DNA of 64,000 bases from Agrypnia vestita (Eukaryota; Arthropoda; Insecta; Trichoptera; Phryganeidae). Location: contig JADDOH010004261.1 in assembly GCA_016648135.1 (NCBI GenBank), positions 209,471 to 273,470 on the forward strand, given 5' to 3'. Below the pieces are notes generated by a model. It had not been told where the DNA came from, searched no databases, and saw nothing but the letters and a program-made list of their open reading frames with translations. Of the stretch, positions 10,815 to 21,555 are shown one piece after another; within the stretch, counting starts at the first letter, position 1, and the number at the start of each line of letters is the position of its first letter. The position numbers and the translations under genes are program-made.

Positions 10815-11215
10815 ATATTTTTTTTTTTTATATTTATTAATTTATTTTTTAAAAATATTTATTACATTAAACATATGCCAAACTGCACAGCAGTTTTACG
10901 GCATGGTTGCCTTCAATATTTGACAATAATTTTTATTTTATAATGAAGATAGTAGGTTATTATCGAGTGTTGCATATTTTTTTACAAGTGATACATGATA
11001 TGTAATTATAAATTAATGTAAGATTAGGTACATAGCTTTAATATATATTCTTTTAGCTTGCACTTTTTTGAAGCCAATGGAGTTTTTTTGTCTTGCATCA
11101 TCTCAAAGAATTTTTTATCTAATTTATTAAAGATTCTTGGCACAATATATTCTCTTTTCCTTTCGCCACACACGATTGGGTGCTTTCTTAAGCTGGATGA
11201 AAACACTATTTTTTT
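10815..11215 (-). pseudogene. LINE 3' end with short C-terminal frame
   Basis: The minus-strand frame ending at 11024 contains KREYIVPRIFNKLDKKFF and ends KCKLKEYILKLCT. This matches the general plan of a LINE C-terminus: a Y.VP..FNKL block, then a K-rich helix and a stop. A 3'UTR of about 200 nt follows, with a stem-loop at 10875-10904 (ATGCC...CAGTT/ AACTG...GGCAT) and then A-rich sequence ending in a run of twelve A on the minus strand near 10815. The element is 5'-truncated. The clade is unassigned. Confidence 0.6.
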
Positions 11216-11520
11216 TTCTTTTGCTCACTACTACGTGTTTTACTGAATATAATAACACTACTATACCTAGATACCCCCCCTACTTTCACTGGACCCGCAA
11301 CCCATACACCAGACACACGCTTCTATACATTTCAGTCTAAAATGTCGAAAAAGGAAACGGACGTTTCCGAAACATATATAGGTATGTGATGTTATCAAAT
11401 TAAAGTAGTGGAAAAAAAAAACAAAAAATGTTTTTATTCAGAATTATTCAATGGATTTCCACGAAGGGAATTCCTCTACAATCATTTATGGACGTACATT
11501 TTTTTACGAATAGAAAACAC
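11216..11520. other. Spacer
   Basis: No feature was recognised. Confidence 0.35.
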
Positions 11521-11542
11521 AAAAGGAGCTTAAGTACTCTCT

Positions 11543-11945
11543 TATGGTAGAGAAAGTACAAAATAAGTTTCTGAGATATCTCTACACGAGAGAGTTCGAG
11601 TATTATCCTTGGCTTTTCCCAGCCGAGTTTCTCCAGGGTATGTTTGGCCGCAATAGTTTAGAGACTAGAAACTAATGTGTAATTGATTACAATTTTCATC
11701 GATTGTTACGCGATGTGATCGATAATAATCGTTTGTATTTTCCTGATAATTACCTAGTGTACATAGCGTCAGCATAGATTGTCCCATATTCCAATAGACA
11801 GAACCAACCTGCTGATGGTTATGCCTGTTGGAAGATCTACCGCTTTGCTAAACAATAACACATTCGACATTGATCTATTCCATATCTCTGAGAGAGTTTT
11901 TTGAAGCAGGATTCTCCTACATTATGAATTAAATGCATATTTGTA
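11543..11945 (+). pseudogene. LINE C-terminal domain remnant (family L1)
   Basis: From 11543 one frame reads MVEKVQNKFLRYLYTREF, then YYPWLFPAEFLQGMFGRN and a stop after SLETRN. After that stop the homology continues in shifted frames with FHRLLRD, FPDNYL, then TNLLMVMPVGRSTALLNN and IDLFHISERVF. This is the tail region of a non-LTR retrotransposon, downstream of the RT domain. Relatives lie at 41850-42180 (+) and 59792-60130 (-). At least one stop and two frameshifts make it a pseudogene. Confidence 0.75.
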
Positions 11946-12022
11946 ATGTAAATGTTGTATACCTAATAAATCAAATTGAACTGAAAACAAAACTGCGATG
12001 TTTTCTGACCGATGTTTCTCTG

Positions 12023-12226
12023 ACCGACGTTTCGGATCCCATTGCACTTGGGTTCACCATCAGGGCTGATGTGACAAATAAGTATTGACGTTAAGGTAAA
12101 GTATCAGCTTGAAATAACGTGCTGAAAGCAGGATGTGTCCGACACACCCTGCTTTCTGCTTAACACCAATACTTGCTCGTCACATCAGCCCTGATGATGT
12201 ACACTACAATGGCATCCAAAACTTCT
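12023..12226. repeat. Second head-to-head hammerhead-like pair
   Basis: This is an imperfect inverted repeat centred near 12140. The inner arms are 12121-12139 and 12141-12159 (GAAAGCAGG..GTGTC). The middle arms are 12057-12075 and 12179-12199 (ATCAGGGCTGATGTGAC). Reading outward from the middle arms, both strands give CCCTGATG, a stem region and GATCCGAAACGTCGG (left) or the decayed CATCCAAAACTTCTG (right). The left half has about 35-40 extra bases between the arms. It resembles the arrangement at 8980-9111 but with a different sequence. Confidence 0.65.
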
Positions 12227-13890
12227 GATTATAAAAAAAATATATTTAATAAAAATATTCAGTTCATTACTTTTATATACGAACAAAGGTTTTATCTATG
12301 TCATCGTCCTAAAAATGTTGTTTAGCCTATACTTTTTGATATAAATGAATAATAAAAACACACATTTTCGAAAAAAATACTAAAATGCATCTGCAGTGAA
12401 TGTCCAGCCTTAATATCGTTCATACATGTATTTCACATGTATTATCACAGTGTGTGTTTAACTGCGATTGCAACTTTACGGAAATAAACTATTAAGCAAG
12501 CTATTTACACTCTACAAATTGCATTGACTTCTTGCATCGAAAGTCAAAGTAATAAATGCAGCAGTTGCATCACTTTTGCAAACCGAAGATTATTTTATTA
12601 ATTGCAGAAGGTTGTTCCTTGCCTCGTGGAGACCGGTTCAATGAGACGATCCCGTAATTAAGTAACCCCCAGGCAGATAACATCGGTTTTCCACGTCTTC
12701 AGATGACCACTAATTTATTGACTCATCTAACGAGTGCGGGAGAATTTGTACGCCATGTCCGCTGTCATACACAAGATAGTTTGTTTACAGGCTTTACTGA
12801 CGCAGTGAGCGGGGCATTTAATATTGTTTAGTGGATGCTAGAGAAAGCGCTTAAAATTGGCGAACAAACACGGAGTTTTATTTATTTGTTTATTAGATTT
12901 TGTTTATTTTCGAGCAGACACTTCAAATCGGATAGATAAACACTGGTGTGTGTGCAGCGTGATACGGTGTTAAAATAAGTTTAGTAGTTAACAAGCTTGT
13001 TTATAGATGGGGGCATTGATGTTTTTTCGACAAACCAAAACGTGTATCAAAATGCAGATAGATCTCTGAGAATTTTAGTAATATCTACGTATTATCAAAC
13101 AAAGCATTTTTATACGATTCGTCATAATGTTGAAATTTAGCGAGAATTTTCTACGTCAAATTTTGCGTTGATGAATCTCTCTTTCTCCGGGTAAGTTCCA
13201 CTATTAACAAAATTATTTTCAAATTATATTGTTTATATATTATTTATTTAGATATTATTAAGAAATGAAATATCTACAATGTAGCATATGATATATTAAA
13301 ATTGAGAGCAATTTTATACTGCATTGTAGATTGTAGATATATCATTTCTACGTAAGAACGTGATCTTTTTTTTACGTCTCTATCAAACGTGCTTCGGAAA
13401 AAGTTTTATGTTAGTCACGGAGGAGGAGTTAGGCATAACGCGGCCATTTAATATTTTTTGGCAAAAAATTCCAATAAGATAATACTTTATTATGTAAGTG
13501 CCTTGTAAAATTCGCCCAATAAATTTTATGCTCCCAATGTGGTTTAACCTCTTAAAAGAAACCGCTGTTAATTCTGATATGTTGACAGTTATGTGGTAAA
13601 AAATTTGTTTTATTTCCTAATTGAAAATTGTAATTTAATTTTTAATATTATTTAATACCTTTTAAATATATATGTATGTATATAATATTTACAGGATGTA
13701 ACAGAGCTAGTCCACAATCCTTACGTAGATTACTACCCTGATTATGAGTCGAAAATCTTCAAGCAATATTTTTCTTATGTCAATAGTTATGGAAAAAAGC
13801 TGCTTCAAAGTTCAAAGAATTTTTTTTCAATATTCCTGGCTTATCTTTTGTGAAATATCGGATTATCATTAGAGTACTGTATTTGATAAT
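12227..13890. other. Spacer with single-copy island
   Basis: Positions about 12600-12870 are GC-richer and unmatched elsewhere in the window. The remainder is AT-rich. No gene was recognised. Confidence 0.35.
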
Positions 13891-14033
13891 GCTCGTTAAT
13901 CTTGTGGTTAGGACTCTCGCCTCGTGTTAAGTTAGTCCTATTTTCATAGCACAAGCGTTTAGCTTAGTTTGAAAATAGTAAGAATATTGATGTGAAACGT
14001 ATTCCGTGTTCGAATCTCTATTTAAAAAAATAT
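13891..14033 (+). mobile_element. SINE S1, internally deleted
   Basis: The tRNA-like head (CTTGTGGTTAGGACTCTCGC, CTCGTG) is joined directly to the body (TTAGTCCTATTTTCATAGC). The B-box and about 40 bp between them are missing. The body and A-rich end match the other copies closely. Confidence 0.85.
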
Positions 14034-14164
14034 ATTTTACAGAATATAAACCAGAAATATTGAAAAAACGCAAATATTGAAGTCGCTTATCTACGTAGTC
14101 TGTACATTTTCGACTCATAGTCTAGGCAGGAATCAACCTGTAAAGTATTGTGTACAAGCTCTGC

Positions 14165-14257
14165 TATACTCTGTATATACTCTGTATATACTCTGTATAT
14201 ACTCTATATATACTCTGTATATACTCTATATATACTCTGTATATACTCTGTATATAC
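14165..14257. repeat. 11-bp tandem array (TACTCTGTATA)
   Basis: About 8.5 units with occasional G-to-A change. The period is not a multiple of three, so the two overlapping frames with repeating YTLYI-type peptides are artefacts. Confidence 0.9.
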
Positions 14258-14610
14258 AATGTTTAGGTATACGTTGTATGCACTTCGTGCGGTATCTAAA
14301 TATAATAATTTTGTTGTCTCTCTGTCGGTCCGTAAAGTCTGTAAATTTTTGGAATGTCACTGGAATTACATCACTAGATAATTAGAGTGTGACACGAAGT
14401 AATCTGCGCCGGCTCAAGCAACAGACAAGGGTCGCCCTCGACAAATGACATAGTCTTGAAATTGTTATATTATTATATTTAGTTTTATGTTTAAGTGAAT
14501 AAATTAAATTGAAAAAAAGAAGTGGTTTTCTATTAATGAATTTCCAGCTACTAAATCCTGCAATTATTATGTCCCGTGATTTTCAACGTGTGTGCGGTTA
14601 GTAAATAAAT
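14258..14610. other. Spacer
   Basis: No feature was recognised. Confidence 0.35.
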
Positions 14611-15110
14611 CTTCTTGTTCACCTCTTCACTGCTGGATATAGGCCTCTTCGATACCCTTCTCCCCTTCCTTGTTATCTGCTAGTTGAAGCCATTTCTTCC
14701 CCCCCATAGCGGCCATATTGTCGGCCCATCTCTTTTGAGGTCTTCCGACGCCTCTTTTATTCTCCCAAGCTCTCCACTTCAGAACTCTGGGAGTCCATGT
14801 TGTAGCATCTTGCCTTATAACATACCCTGCCCGTTGCCATTTTAGCTTCGCTATATTTCATTATTTCTAATTGAATCTCTTAGGCTTACGCCGAGCACAG
14901 ACTCTTCATGGTGCATTTCAGCTTTTCTACACTTTTATTTGTAAGGGCCATCGTCTCCAATCCATACGTCATCTTTTTTATCAATAATCTCGAAATAATT
15001 TTCATCAATTTTCTTTCTAAGCTGATTGGGATAATATTAGAGTAAAGAACAATAACTTTTCTGAAATCGCGAACCAGCTTTTGGAAACAAGGTACACGTT
15101 TAAAAAAGAA
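14611..15110 (-). pseudogene. LINE RT C-terminal remnant (family L2)
   Basis: The minus strand carries ISLERKLMKIISRLLIKK, TYGLETMALTNKSVEKLKC, then after a frameshift KWQRAGYVIRQDATTW, and a basic ENKRGVGRPQKRWADN block. It closely parallels the better copy at 53314-54053 (ISLKRKTFESCILPVMTYG). In the family this is the thumb-and-tail region following the RT palm. Frameshifts and stops are evident, for example where the parallel copy has GKKWLQLANN. The right end abuts a Penelope-like fragment in the opposite orientation. Confidence 0.75.
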
Positions 15111-15430
15111 AACGGTGTCGGGATTCTTCATGTAAATAATGGAGGCCTTAGATTGGATAACTTAGAAATACTAGAAATCAAAAAATGCCTGAACACTAAA
15201 GCCAATATAATAAATAACCAGAAAAATTTGATGAATAGCCCGTTACTTGATATATTCCCCATTTCGGCGTCTACTTGTCAATTACCCCCACCAAAACTGT
15301 AACCACGCCCCCGATGAAAAATTGAATTGTATGCTAGAATAAGTAATTGAAAGTTAGTAGGTATGCGTCCGTCCTGATAAAGATTCAGTAGTATCGAAAC
15401 CGGTAGACGTAGAGTTACTCCAAGTGGTCA
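15108..15430 (+). pseudogene. Penelope-like C-terminus plus hammerhead-like end
   Basis: A + frame ending at 15303 reads GLRLDNLEILEIKKCLNT, IINNQKNLMNSPLLDIFP and a Pro-rich end. The plan (L..LE..EI.K......N.Q..L..SPLL.IF) resembles the region after the GIY-YIG endonuclease in Penelope-like elements. At 15363-15428 follows the 66-bp hammerhead-like module also seen as an inverted pair at 8980-9111 (CCTGATAAAGATTCAG, GTATCGAAACCGGTAGAC). The endonuclease proper is missing. The family call rests on the pattern and on the adjoining end module. Confidence 0.6.
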
Positions 15431-15440
15431 AATCTAAGGA

Positions 15441-16068
15441 TTTCTGTCCGGAGTCACGGTTTCATGTGTTTCGTCTGTTATTTCAGATCCTTCACTTGTC
15501 TTCCGAGAACTTTACCTTGACGAACTTATTAAATACTGATTAATTAATTAATCAAACATACAAAGTTACTTAATACCATTTAACTTAACGCTTTTATCTA
15601 AATTAAATTATTTCGTAAATTTATCACTCTTAAATAGATACTTTATAATCTCTTCAACACATTAATCATTATTCACTAGAACATTCCATCCAATTTCCGC
15701 ACGTATTATTCGCTCCGGTTATTTCGCTACGTAAGAACTTTTCAGATTGTTCGCTGTCATATTATCGCTCGGCTGGCCACACTGGCCTTTGCAGCTCATG
15801 GCTGCCTTCGCTTTGGTTTCGCTGGCAAACGCGCCAAAAACAACAACATCGTTACTCTCGCGCGCGGTCCTATTTATATCTGGCTAATGCTAATATCGAA
15901 CCCTCTAGGCGTTCCTGGTGTTTAGGAGAACTTTCTCGTGGCTTCCAGGCCTCTACAGATGCTTCTCGATGCTTCCCGAAAGCCGTAGTTTACGCTAGGC
16001 CGATCTGTGTTGTTGTGACATGTGATAGAAGTGACCAATTCTTTTAGCCTCGTTACAATGCAACATAT
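15441..16068 (-). repeat. LTR-like or promoter-like block, unproven
   Basis: Read on the minus strand it would begin TGTAACGAGGCTAAAAGAAT, contain a TATA-like ATATAAATAGGACC near 15888, and then a GC-rich stretch with CAGCGAAACC and GGCGCG. That is the layout of an insect LTR or RNA polymerase II promoter. I find neither a matching second LTR nor a target duplication, so this is only a candidate. A weakly similar composition recurs at 36290-36460. Confidence 0.25.
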
Positions 16069-16480
16069 AAGCAGGTAAAAGTTCTTTCTCTTTACAAAAC
16101 TGGCCCCTCGTTAACGATGCATATTTTTCAATGCGCAGGGCGAGACACGCAATCGATGTTTTATTGTTCTAAGAAGACGAAAGTACTCTACTACAGAAAC
16201 AACAACACAAATAAAAAGGATGCGTCCGGACGAATCAAATATTCAATGAATCCCGTATACGAGGAATTTGGAGCAGGTTTTATTCCCGAAGGTCGGCCAA
16301 CTCCCGCGAGGAATGCGTCCCCCTACCAAGGGCAAGCCGCCGGCCTCCCTCGGAATATTCCGCCCGCCACCCCGGGACGGTCACTCGCGACCGGGACGTC
16401 TCGTGTGCCCGCCACACTCATTTCTCCCTAAAATCTCGAAACTTCTAAATATAAAAATCGAATGTCTTCAGTGTTACATT
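16069..16480. other. GC-richer single-copy island
   Basis: About 16230-16430 is GC- and proline-codon-rich, open for 79-104 codons in two overlapping + frames, and unmatched in the window. No protein family was recognised. It may be an untranslated or regulatory segment. Confidence 0.3.
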
Positions 16481-16872
16481 AGAGTGCTACCGTACTCATC
16501 TCAATAAATACTTAGAGAAATAAGGCAGTCCATTTTAGTTTCTAACTCTGTTGCTACATAATTTCATAAATGGTAATTAATTCACATTTGTTAACTTTTT
16601 CATACTTTTGAATATATTTATTACTTCTTCTTAATACTTTTGTTATTGTACATTAACTCCGTAATTATTATTATTTTTTTATCTCTTTTATTTTATGCTT
16701 ACTTTTACATTATTATGTTATTTTATATTAACTCTGCATTCTACATATTTTATCTTTATTATCTTATACTTACTTTTACTTACTCTCATTTTATATTATA
16801 AGGATTTAATACAACATCAAATTACTGTAATAGGTTTTGTAACCGTTGAAATAAATAAAATAAATAAATAAA
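16481..16872 (+). repeat. A/T-rich retroposon-like 3' tail
   Basis: A T-rich stretch with recurring TTTTA..TTACTTTTA blocks ends in GTAACCGTTGAAATAAATAA followed by AAATAAATAAATAAAT, like the poly(A)-type ends of the LINE fragments. No coding part is visible. Confidence 0.35.
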
Positions 16873-18089
16873 TATTACGCCGGCCTGTTGATGCAATCTA
16901 AAACTCTTAAGATTGGCGTCTTTTTTATTTATTTCAACGCTTTTGTACCAGTTGCAATAGGTGTGATGAATTATTATTTCTAGATAACACAGTTTCTTCC
17001 CTCAATTGCAATTGCATTTTTTTTTTCAATATTTCTGACTTATTTTCTATAAAACGTTGGACTATCACTGCAGTAACTGATTTGGAGTATTAAAATTTCA
17101 TAAAATGTACCTACCTATACATAATGTTAAACTCAAAAATGTATATAATTAACAAATATATACAAATAACAATATAAAATAATTAAATAAGTTTTTATGA
17201 CTTTTAAAGGTTTACACATTTAAACCTAAAGATTTTTTTATGACACAAAGAATAAATTCTTCAAACAGACGAATACCATCTGTTTACAAACTACTCAATT
17301 TTATAAAAAAATATTTATTTTATAGGTCTCGCCAGCGAATAGTAGAGAGTCTTTGTGAATTTTTAAATGTTTTCGTCCCTGTTTACAATACGAATTTCGT
17401 AAAAGCTTTGCCACAATTGTGGCAACCAACGATCTATAGAGAAGATGCCACTAATGTTCGACTGACACGGAGGTGGTTTCATTGGCGGACAAACCAAGAA
17501 CCGGGTCTAAAGATGACATTTTGATGGCCATAACTGTCGCTGAACTACGTCAAAATTCCAGAGAGATCGCGTTAAAGATGGAAATCGATTAATAAACTGT
17601 GGCGAGGCATTTAAAACGCTTAAGGATGATTTCACAGTACGATGTTTTGATTTTGTCAACTGTCAATTTTAAGGACCTCGTTTCAACTATATTACAAAGT
17701 TAATATTACCTTTGTAATTAAAGAACTAATAAAAATTAAACTTTTTTTCCTTGAGAAAATGACATATATACGTATTGTTTATGTTATTTTCTCTTATATG
17801 TGTTATATCTCACCGGAAATCAAATACGTAATACCAAGTATAAAGGATCACTCCCATTTTTCATTATAAATTGCGAAACCAATTCCTTTTACACAATTTT
17901 GCCTTTAAATGCAACACCCACATTATGTATAACACACGAAGCAAACAGTGTGATAAGACATCATATCTTTAAATAAAATAACTCAAAATGTTTAACATCA
18001 TTAATTGAGTTTTTAAATGAATTTGCGATTCATTTAATAGATAAAAACCACGCATTTAACCAATCTTCGGGTGTAGACATAATTCACAG
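16873..18089. other. Spacer with one unrecognised 94-codon frame
   Basis: The + frame 17240-17524 is the least AT-biased part but shows no motif I can name, has no splice signals that I would trust, and ends in ordinary AT-rich DNA. The rest holds nothing recognisable. Confidence 0.3.
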
Positions 18090-18415
18090 AAATGACAAAG
18101 GTATACGTCACAATAATTAAGAAGCCTTAGAAGTAAAAATAATCATTAAAAATAAATAAAAACTATGGACTTACAATTAGATTTATCACGTAGCCCAATT
18201 CTAGATATGTTCCGCTTCCAATTAACTATACCCACCCATATTCTTTCTCTCTCACCTAACCCTCACCAAAGTTGACGTTCTGTCGCTTTCTAATTTATTG
18301 CTTTCTTGATTGATTGTAACTCTGTTTTTGACTTTTAATATTCAACCCCGATGAAGGCTCAGCTGTGAGCTGAAACGGGTTGGTTAAAAACTCATTAAAG
18401 TGGTGTTAAACAAAG
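18090..18415 (+). pseudogene. Penelope-like C-terminus remnant with hammerhead-like end
   Basis: Fragments in two + frames read LEALEVKIII and MDLQLDLSRSPILDMF, then a Pro/Ser/Leu-rich end and a stop. This parallels the SPLLDIFP region at 15108. At 18347-18380 lies CCGATGAA, a stem GGCTCA/TGAGC with loop GCTG, and TGAAACGGGTTGG, the same core plan as the other hammerhead-like modules but with unrelated stem bases. Frameshifts and stops mark it as dead. Confidence 0.55.
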
Positions 18416-19565
18416 AATTATTTTATTTAATTATATAGTTTCGTAAATAAATATTAATTTCGCATGACTCGTGCTTTCCCCGAACGTAATGTGTGCGTGT
18501 GTGGAGAAATTAAAAACCTATGACAAAATGGAAATCACGCATGAGAAAATGACTTATAGGGATATCGCGAAATGAGTCAAGTTTTTCGCCGAAACGGAAA
18601 TGATTTAAACGATTCGAGTGATTCAGATCACTGGGAAATACACATCGTACAACCGGAAGAATTTATCTACCTTTCCTTTTGGTCGTCGTTATCCAACGTG
18701 TCTTTATAAACGTCATTTTGTTGCGCAGAAAAATGCTCGTAGCTGAACTTTCTAGAAATAAATTTTAAAAATACAGTATGGATTTTTTATAAATATTATT
18801 AATTCCCGATAGTGAAAATATATACTTTTTGTTAGATATTTATATTTCACATAAATAAAATATCTTCATTATATTTTAAAATAGTTTCTATGTATAAGTT
18901 TAATCTTTTAATTTTTTTTATGAAAAGTTTGGCCAGTAAGACCCTCATTTGTATAATGACTTGTACAAAAATTTTTTTTTTTAGCAGATAGTCATATAAA
19001 GAATGATTGATTTGTAATATTTATGAATAATGAACAAACATAAAGAATCCTTAATATTTTTCCAATGCATTAATTCGCATATGGGACATAAATTTATTTG
19101 TAAATTTTAATCTGCAAATACGCACTCACGCGAATTGTCTTATTAGGTATTTTGTAAATTTTGTTTCTATATATTTCAAAATGTTTGCACATTTATAATA
19201 ATTTGGTAAAATAAATAAATCTGAAACCATAATGGCACTAGAAAGTTAGTACACGTATAAAAAAGGTTTTCCTTTATTTTCGTAATGCTAATTAAAATTA
19301 AAATGGCTTTTTTCAAATGGTTGCACCAAATTCATGGTTTGCTTCGCTGACAAGAACTGATACGAGAGTAACCACTCCTACAACAGTTCTGGGAAAGTAT
19401 GGGTATTACTTTTCGATCGTTGTGTTGTTGTGCAATTTTGTCTCAAGACAAGGGCTCCAAAATGCCCAGTGAGACAGGCCCCTGCACCATAAATTCCCTT
19501 CTGACGGATATCACCAATGGTGATCGTTAAACCTTTTTATTAACCGGTCACACACTAGTGGGCTG
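18416..19565. other. Spacer
   Basis: AT-rich with no gene recognised. About 19400-19560 is GC-richer and unassigned. Confidence 0.35.
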
Positions 19566-20335
19566 AGTTTTTTATTTTTTTTATTTTAATTTTATTTATT
19601 TATTGTTTATTTACATTTACATTAGTTAATACAAGATACTAATAACTGCCATACTAGGTAAAAACCTGTTCTGTGGCAGTTATTCTCATATGGTATTTAT
19701 GTAGTAGTAAAAAATGACAATTAAAGAATCTAAATCTAAAAGAAAATAAAAAGAAAAGAGAATATACATACAAAATCAAGATAAGTATTTAAAGTAAATC
19801 ATAGGAATACCTAAATCTAAGAGAAAAGAAAAGAAAAGAAAGTACACATACAAAATTAAGATAAGAATTTAAGTACTTACAAAAATAAATATTATATTAT
19901 AGTATACTTTAAATTATATAAATAGTTTTTGCCAATTCAGAGGTCAAGGGCGGATCACTTCTTCAGCATACCTTCTACCTGATATTTTTAAAAAACTTAT
20001 TAATATGATGTTTAAAAGGTTTGTGTAGAGTTATTTCTTTAGTTTCATTAGGTAACTTGTTAAAAACAAGCGGGGCAGTGAAATTAAATTGTCTTTGCCC
20101 AAAAGACGTTTTCCTTTTAGGTACCTCGAAATTAATTGTATTTGCCAACCTTGTAACCCGTGTTTGTTGTGTACGATTAAAATTTACCTTGTCCTTGTGG
20201 AATTTTATCGGGTCAAGAACGTTAAATATTCCAAACAAATCATCTGAAGGAAACATTCTCGATTTCTTGGTGATTAGACGTATTGTTCGTAATGTATTGT
20301 TCTTTATGTGTCCTGTACCCAATATTCTCTTAGTC
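19566..20335 (-). pseudogene. LINE C-terminus and 3'UTR
   Basis: The minus frame ending at 19975 contains DDLFGIFNVLDPIKFHK, RVTRLANTINFEVPKRKTSF, GQRQFNFTAPLVFNKLP and a K-rich end (HKPFKHHINKFFKNIR). The VP..K...GQR.F.F.AP..FN.LP motif is the signature of the C-terminal end of many LINE polyproteins. The 3'UTR holds a perfect 11-bp stem (19641-19651 with 19674-19684) plus an inner AGGT/ACCT pair, and A-rich sequence ending near 19566. The frame is open for over 110 codons, so the copy is relatively young, but it is 5'-truncated where it meets another LINE remnant. Confidence 0.75.
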
Positions 20336-20640
20336 TTCTTCATCTTTGCTGAGGCCTGTTGAACTGTTGTGGCTGCTACATTGTCCTCTTGGGAGTTGGA
20401 CTTGCAGCTCTCCCTCTATTTTTTAAGTGGTCGTCCTGGTGGCCTGTTTCCCTGGGATGCTTTATCTCTTGCTACTTTTGCGTCTCTGGAGTCACTCTGC
20501 TCTCATGATCCTTCCAGAACCTTCTTCTCTGTCTTCCTCATCTTACAACTTCCTGAACTTCTCTTATTCTTCTCCGTGTTGCGAATCTGATCTCGGAGGA
20601 TTTTGCCAGCGGTATTTCTTAATATTTTCTATTTTTTTAT
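20336..20640 (-). pseudogene. LINE RT C-terminal remnant
   Basis: The minus strand reads KVARDKASQGNRPPGRPLKK, a stop where W is usual, then RESCKSNSQEDNV. This is the R.PGRP.KRW...W....QE tail of a non-LTR retrotransposon. Upstream (toward 20640) are TEKKVLEGS and ILRDQIRNTE in shifted frames. It lies directly upstream of the LINE at 19566-20335 in the same orientation, so one probably inserted next to the other. It has several frame breaks. Confidence 0.6.
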
Positions 20641-21440
20641 TTGATATTTCTTAATTATTACTTGAATATTATATAATATTATTATTATACGGCGTGATAT
20701 TTTTGTACACCCTTTATTGTCTTCGATACAGCTTTCGACCGCTTCTTTTTCTATCAATTAGAAAGATCAGAGATGTCGCCCCTCGCCCCCGCTCGCCGCG
20801 CCGGCCGGTGTCATCTCCTTTGTTCCGCTAATGGTTTTATAATTTCAACCGTAAGCATTTCCCGGCCGAACTAATAGACGCAAATAACTGGTTTATGAGA
20901 TTTGCCAAAATGAGTTATAGAGACAAGCTGTGAGAAACATGTCGAGAGTCGGTTTTCCTTTCATTCCTTTGGCGCCATCGGAGGATTCGCGGTCGAGATT
21001 TTTTATGCGCGCTGGTGCGAAATTTGCTTAATTATCACTTTTGAATTCGTTGCCTGAATAGAGAATTTTGTTGCGGTGAATCATCGCATTCTTGCAGTAG
21101 CTCGCTATATTTTCGGCAAAGTGGAGCCTTATTAAAAGTATTTATTAATTTTATATTTTCCAGAGCTTTAACAATTCGATGACTCTGCAAACAGCACAAT
21201 AAAATATGTTATTAAAATAAAATTGTCACTAAATTAATAAAAATGCTTATTGAGTGTGATAAGTCTTTTAAAGCTATCACAAATATAAAAAGTAACAAAG
21301 CATTAGAACGGATTGTATATAATAACTGGCGTAAAATATTTTTCAATTAAATTATGATGTTTACAAAAAAGGAATGTAGTCTACTACAGGATCTAAATCT
21401 AACATCTAACTAATTCAATTATCGCTAATTTTACAAGATG
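20641..21440. other. Spacer with GC-richer island
   Basis: About 20755-21140 includes a CpG-rich patch (GCCGCGCCGGCCGG) and mixed single-copy sequence without a long open frame. It is a candidate regulatory or untranslated segment. The remainder is AT-rich. Confidence 0.35.
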
Positions 21441-21517
21441 GATTTTTATTTGGGGATGCATAAAGTTAATATTATTAGTGCATAAAGTATTAAATTTACG
21501 CATCCCCAATAAAAATC
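21441..21517. repeat. Inverted repeat, 18-19 bp arms
   Basis: GATTTTTATTTGGGGATGC (21441-21459) pairs with GCATCCCCAATAAAAATC (21500-21517). The loop holds GTGCATAAAGTATTA and a related AAAGTTAATATTA. It could be a small MITE; no target duplication was identified. Confidence 0.6.
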
Positions 21518-21555
21518 AATTTGCAGTCGGCTTCGCAAGTTGGAAAATTATTTAA

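Noticed and set aside
14165..14257. Repeat peptide (YTLYI-type) gene
   Set aside because: Translation of an 11-bp microsatellite-like array; it is open in more than one frame.
15441..16068. Solo LTR
   Set aside because: A TATA-like box and TGTAACG start look suggestive, but no second end, no target duplication and no second copy with shared termini were found.
17240..17524. 94-codon + frame as a gene
   Set aside because: No recognised domain, no splice support, AT-rich codon use similar to the spacers.
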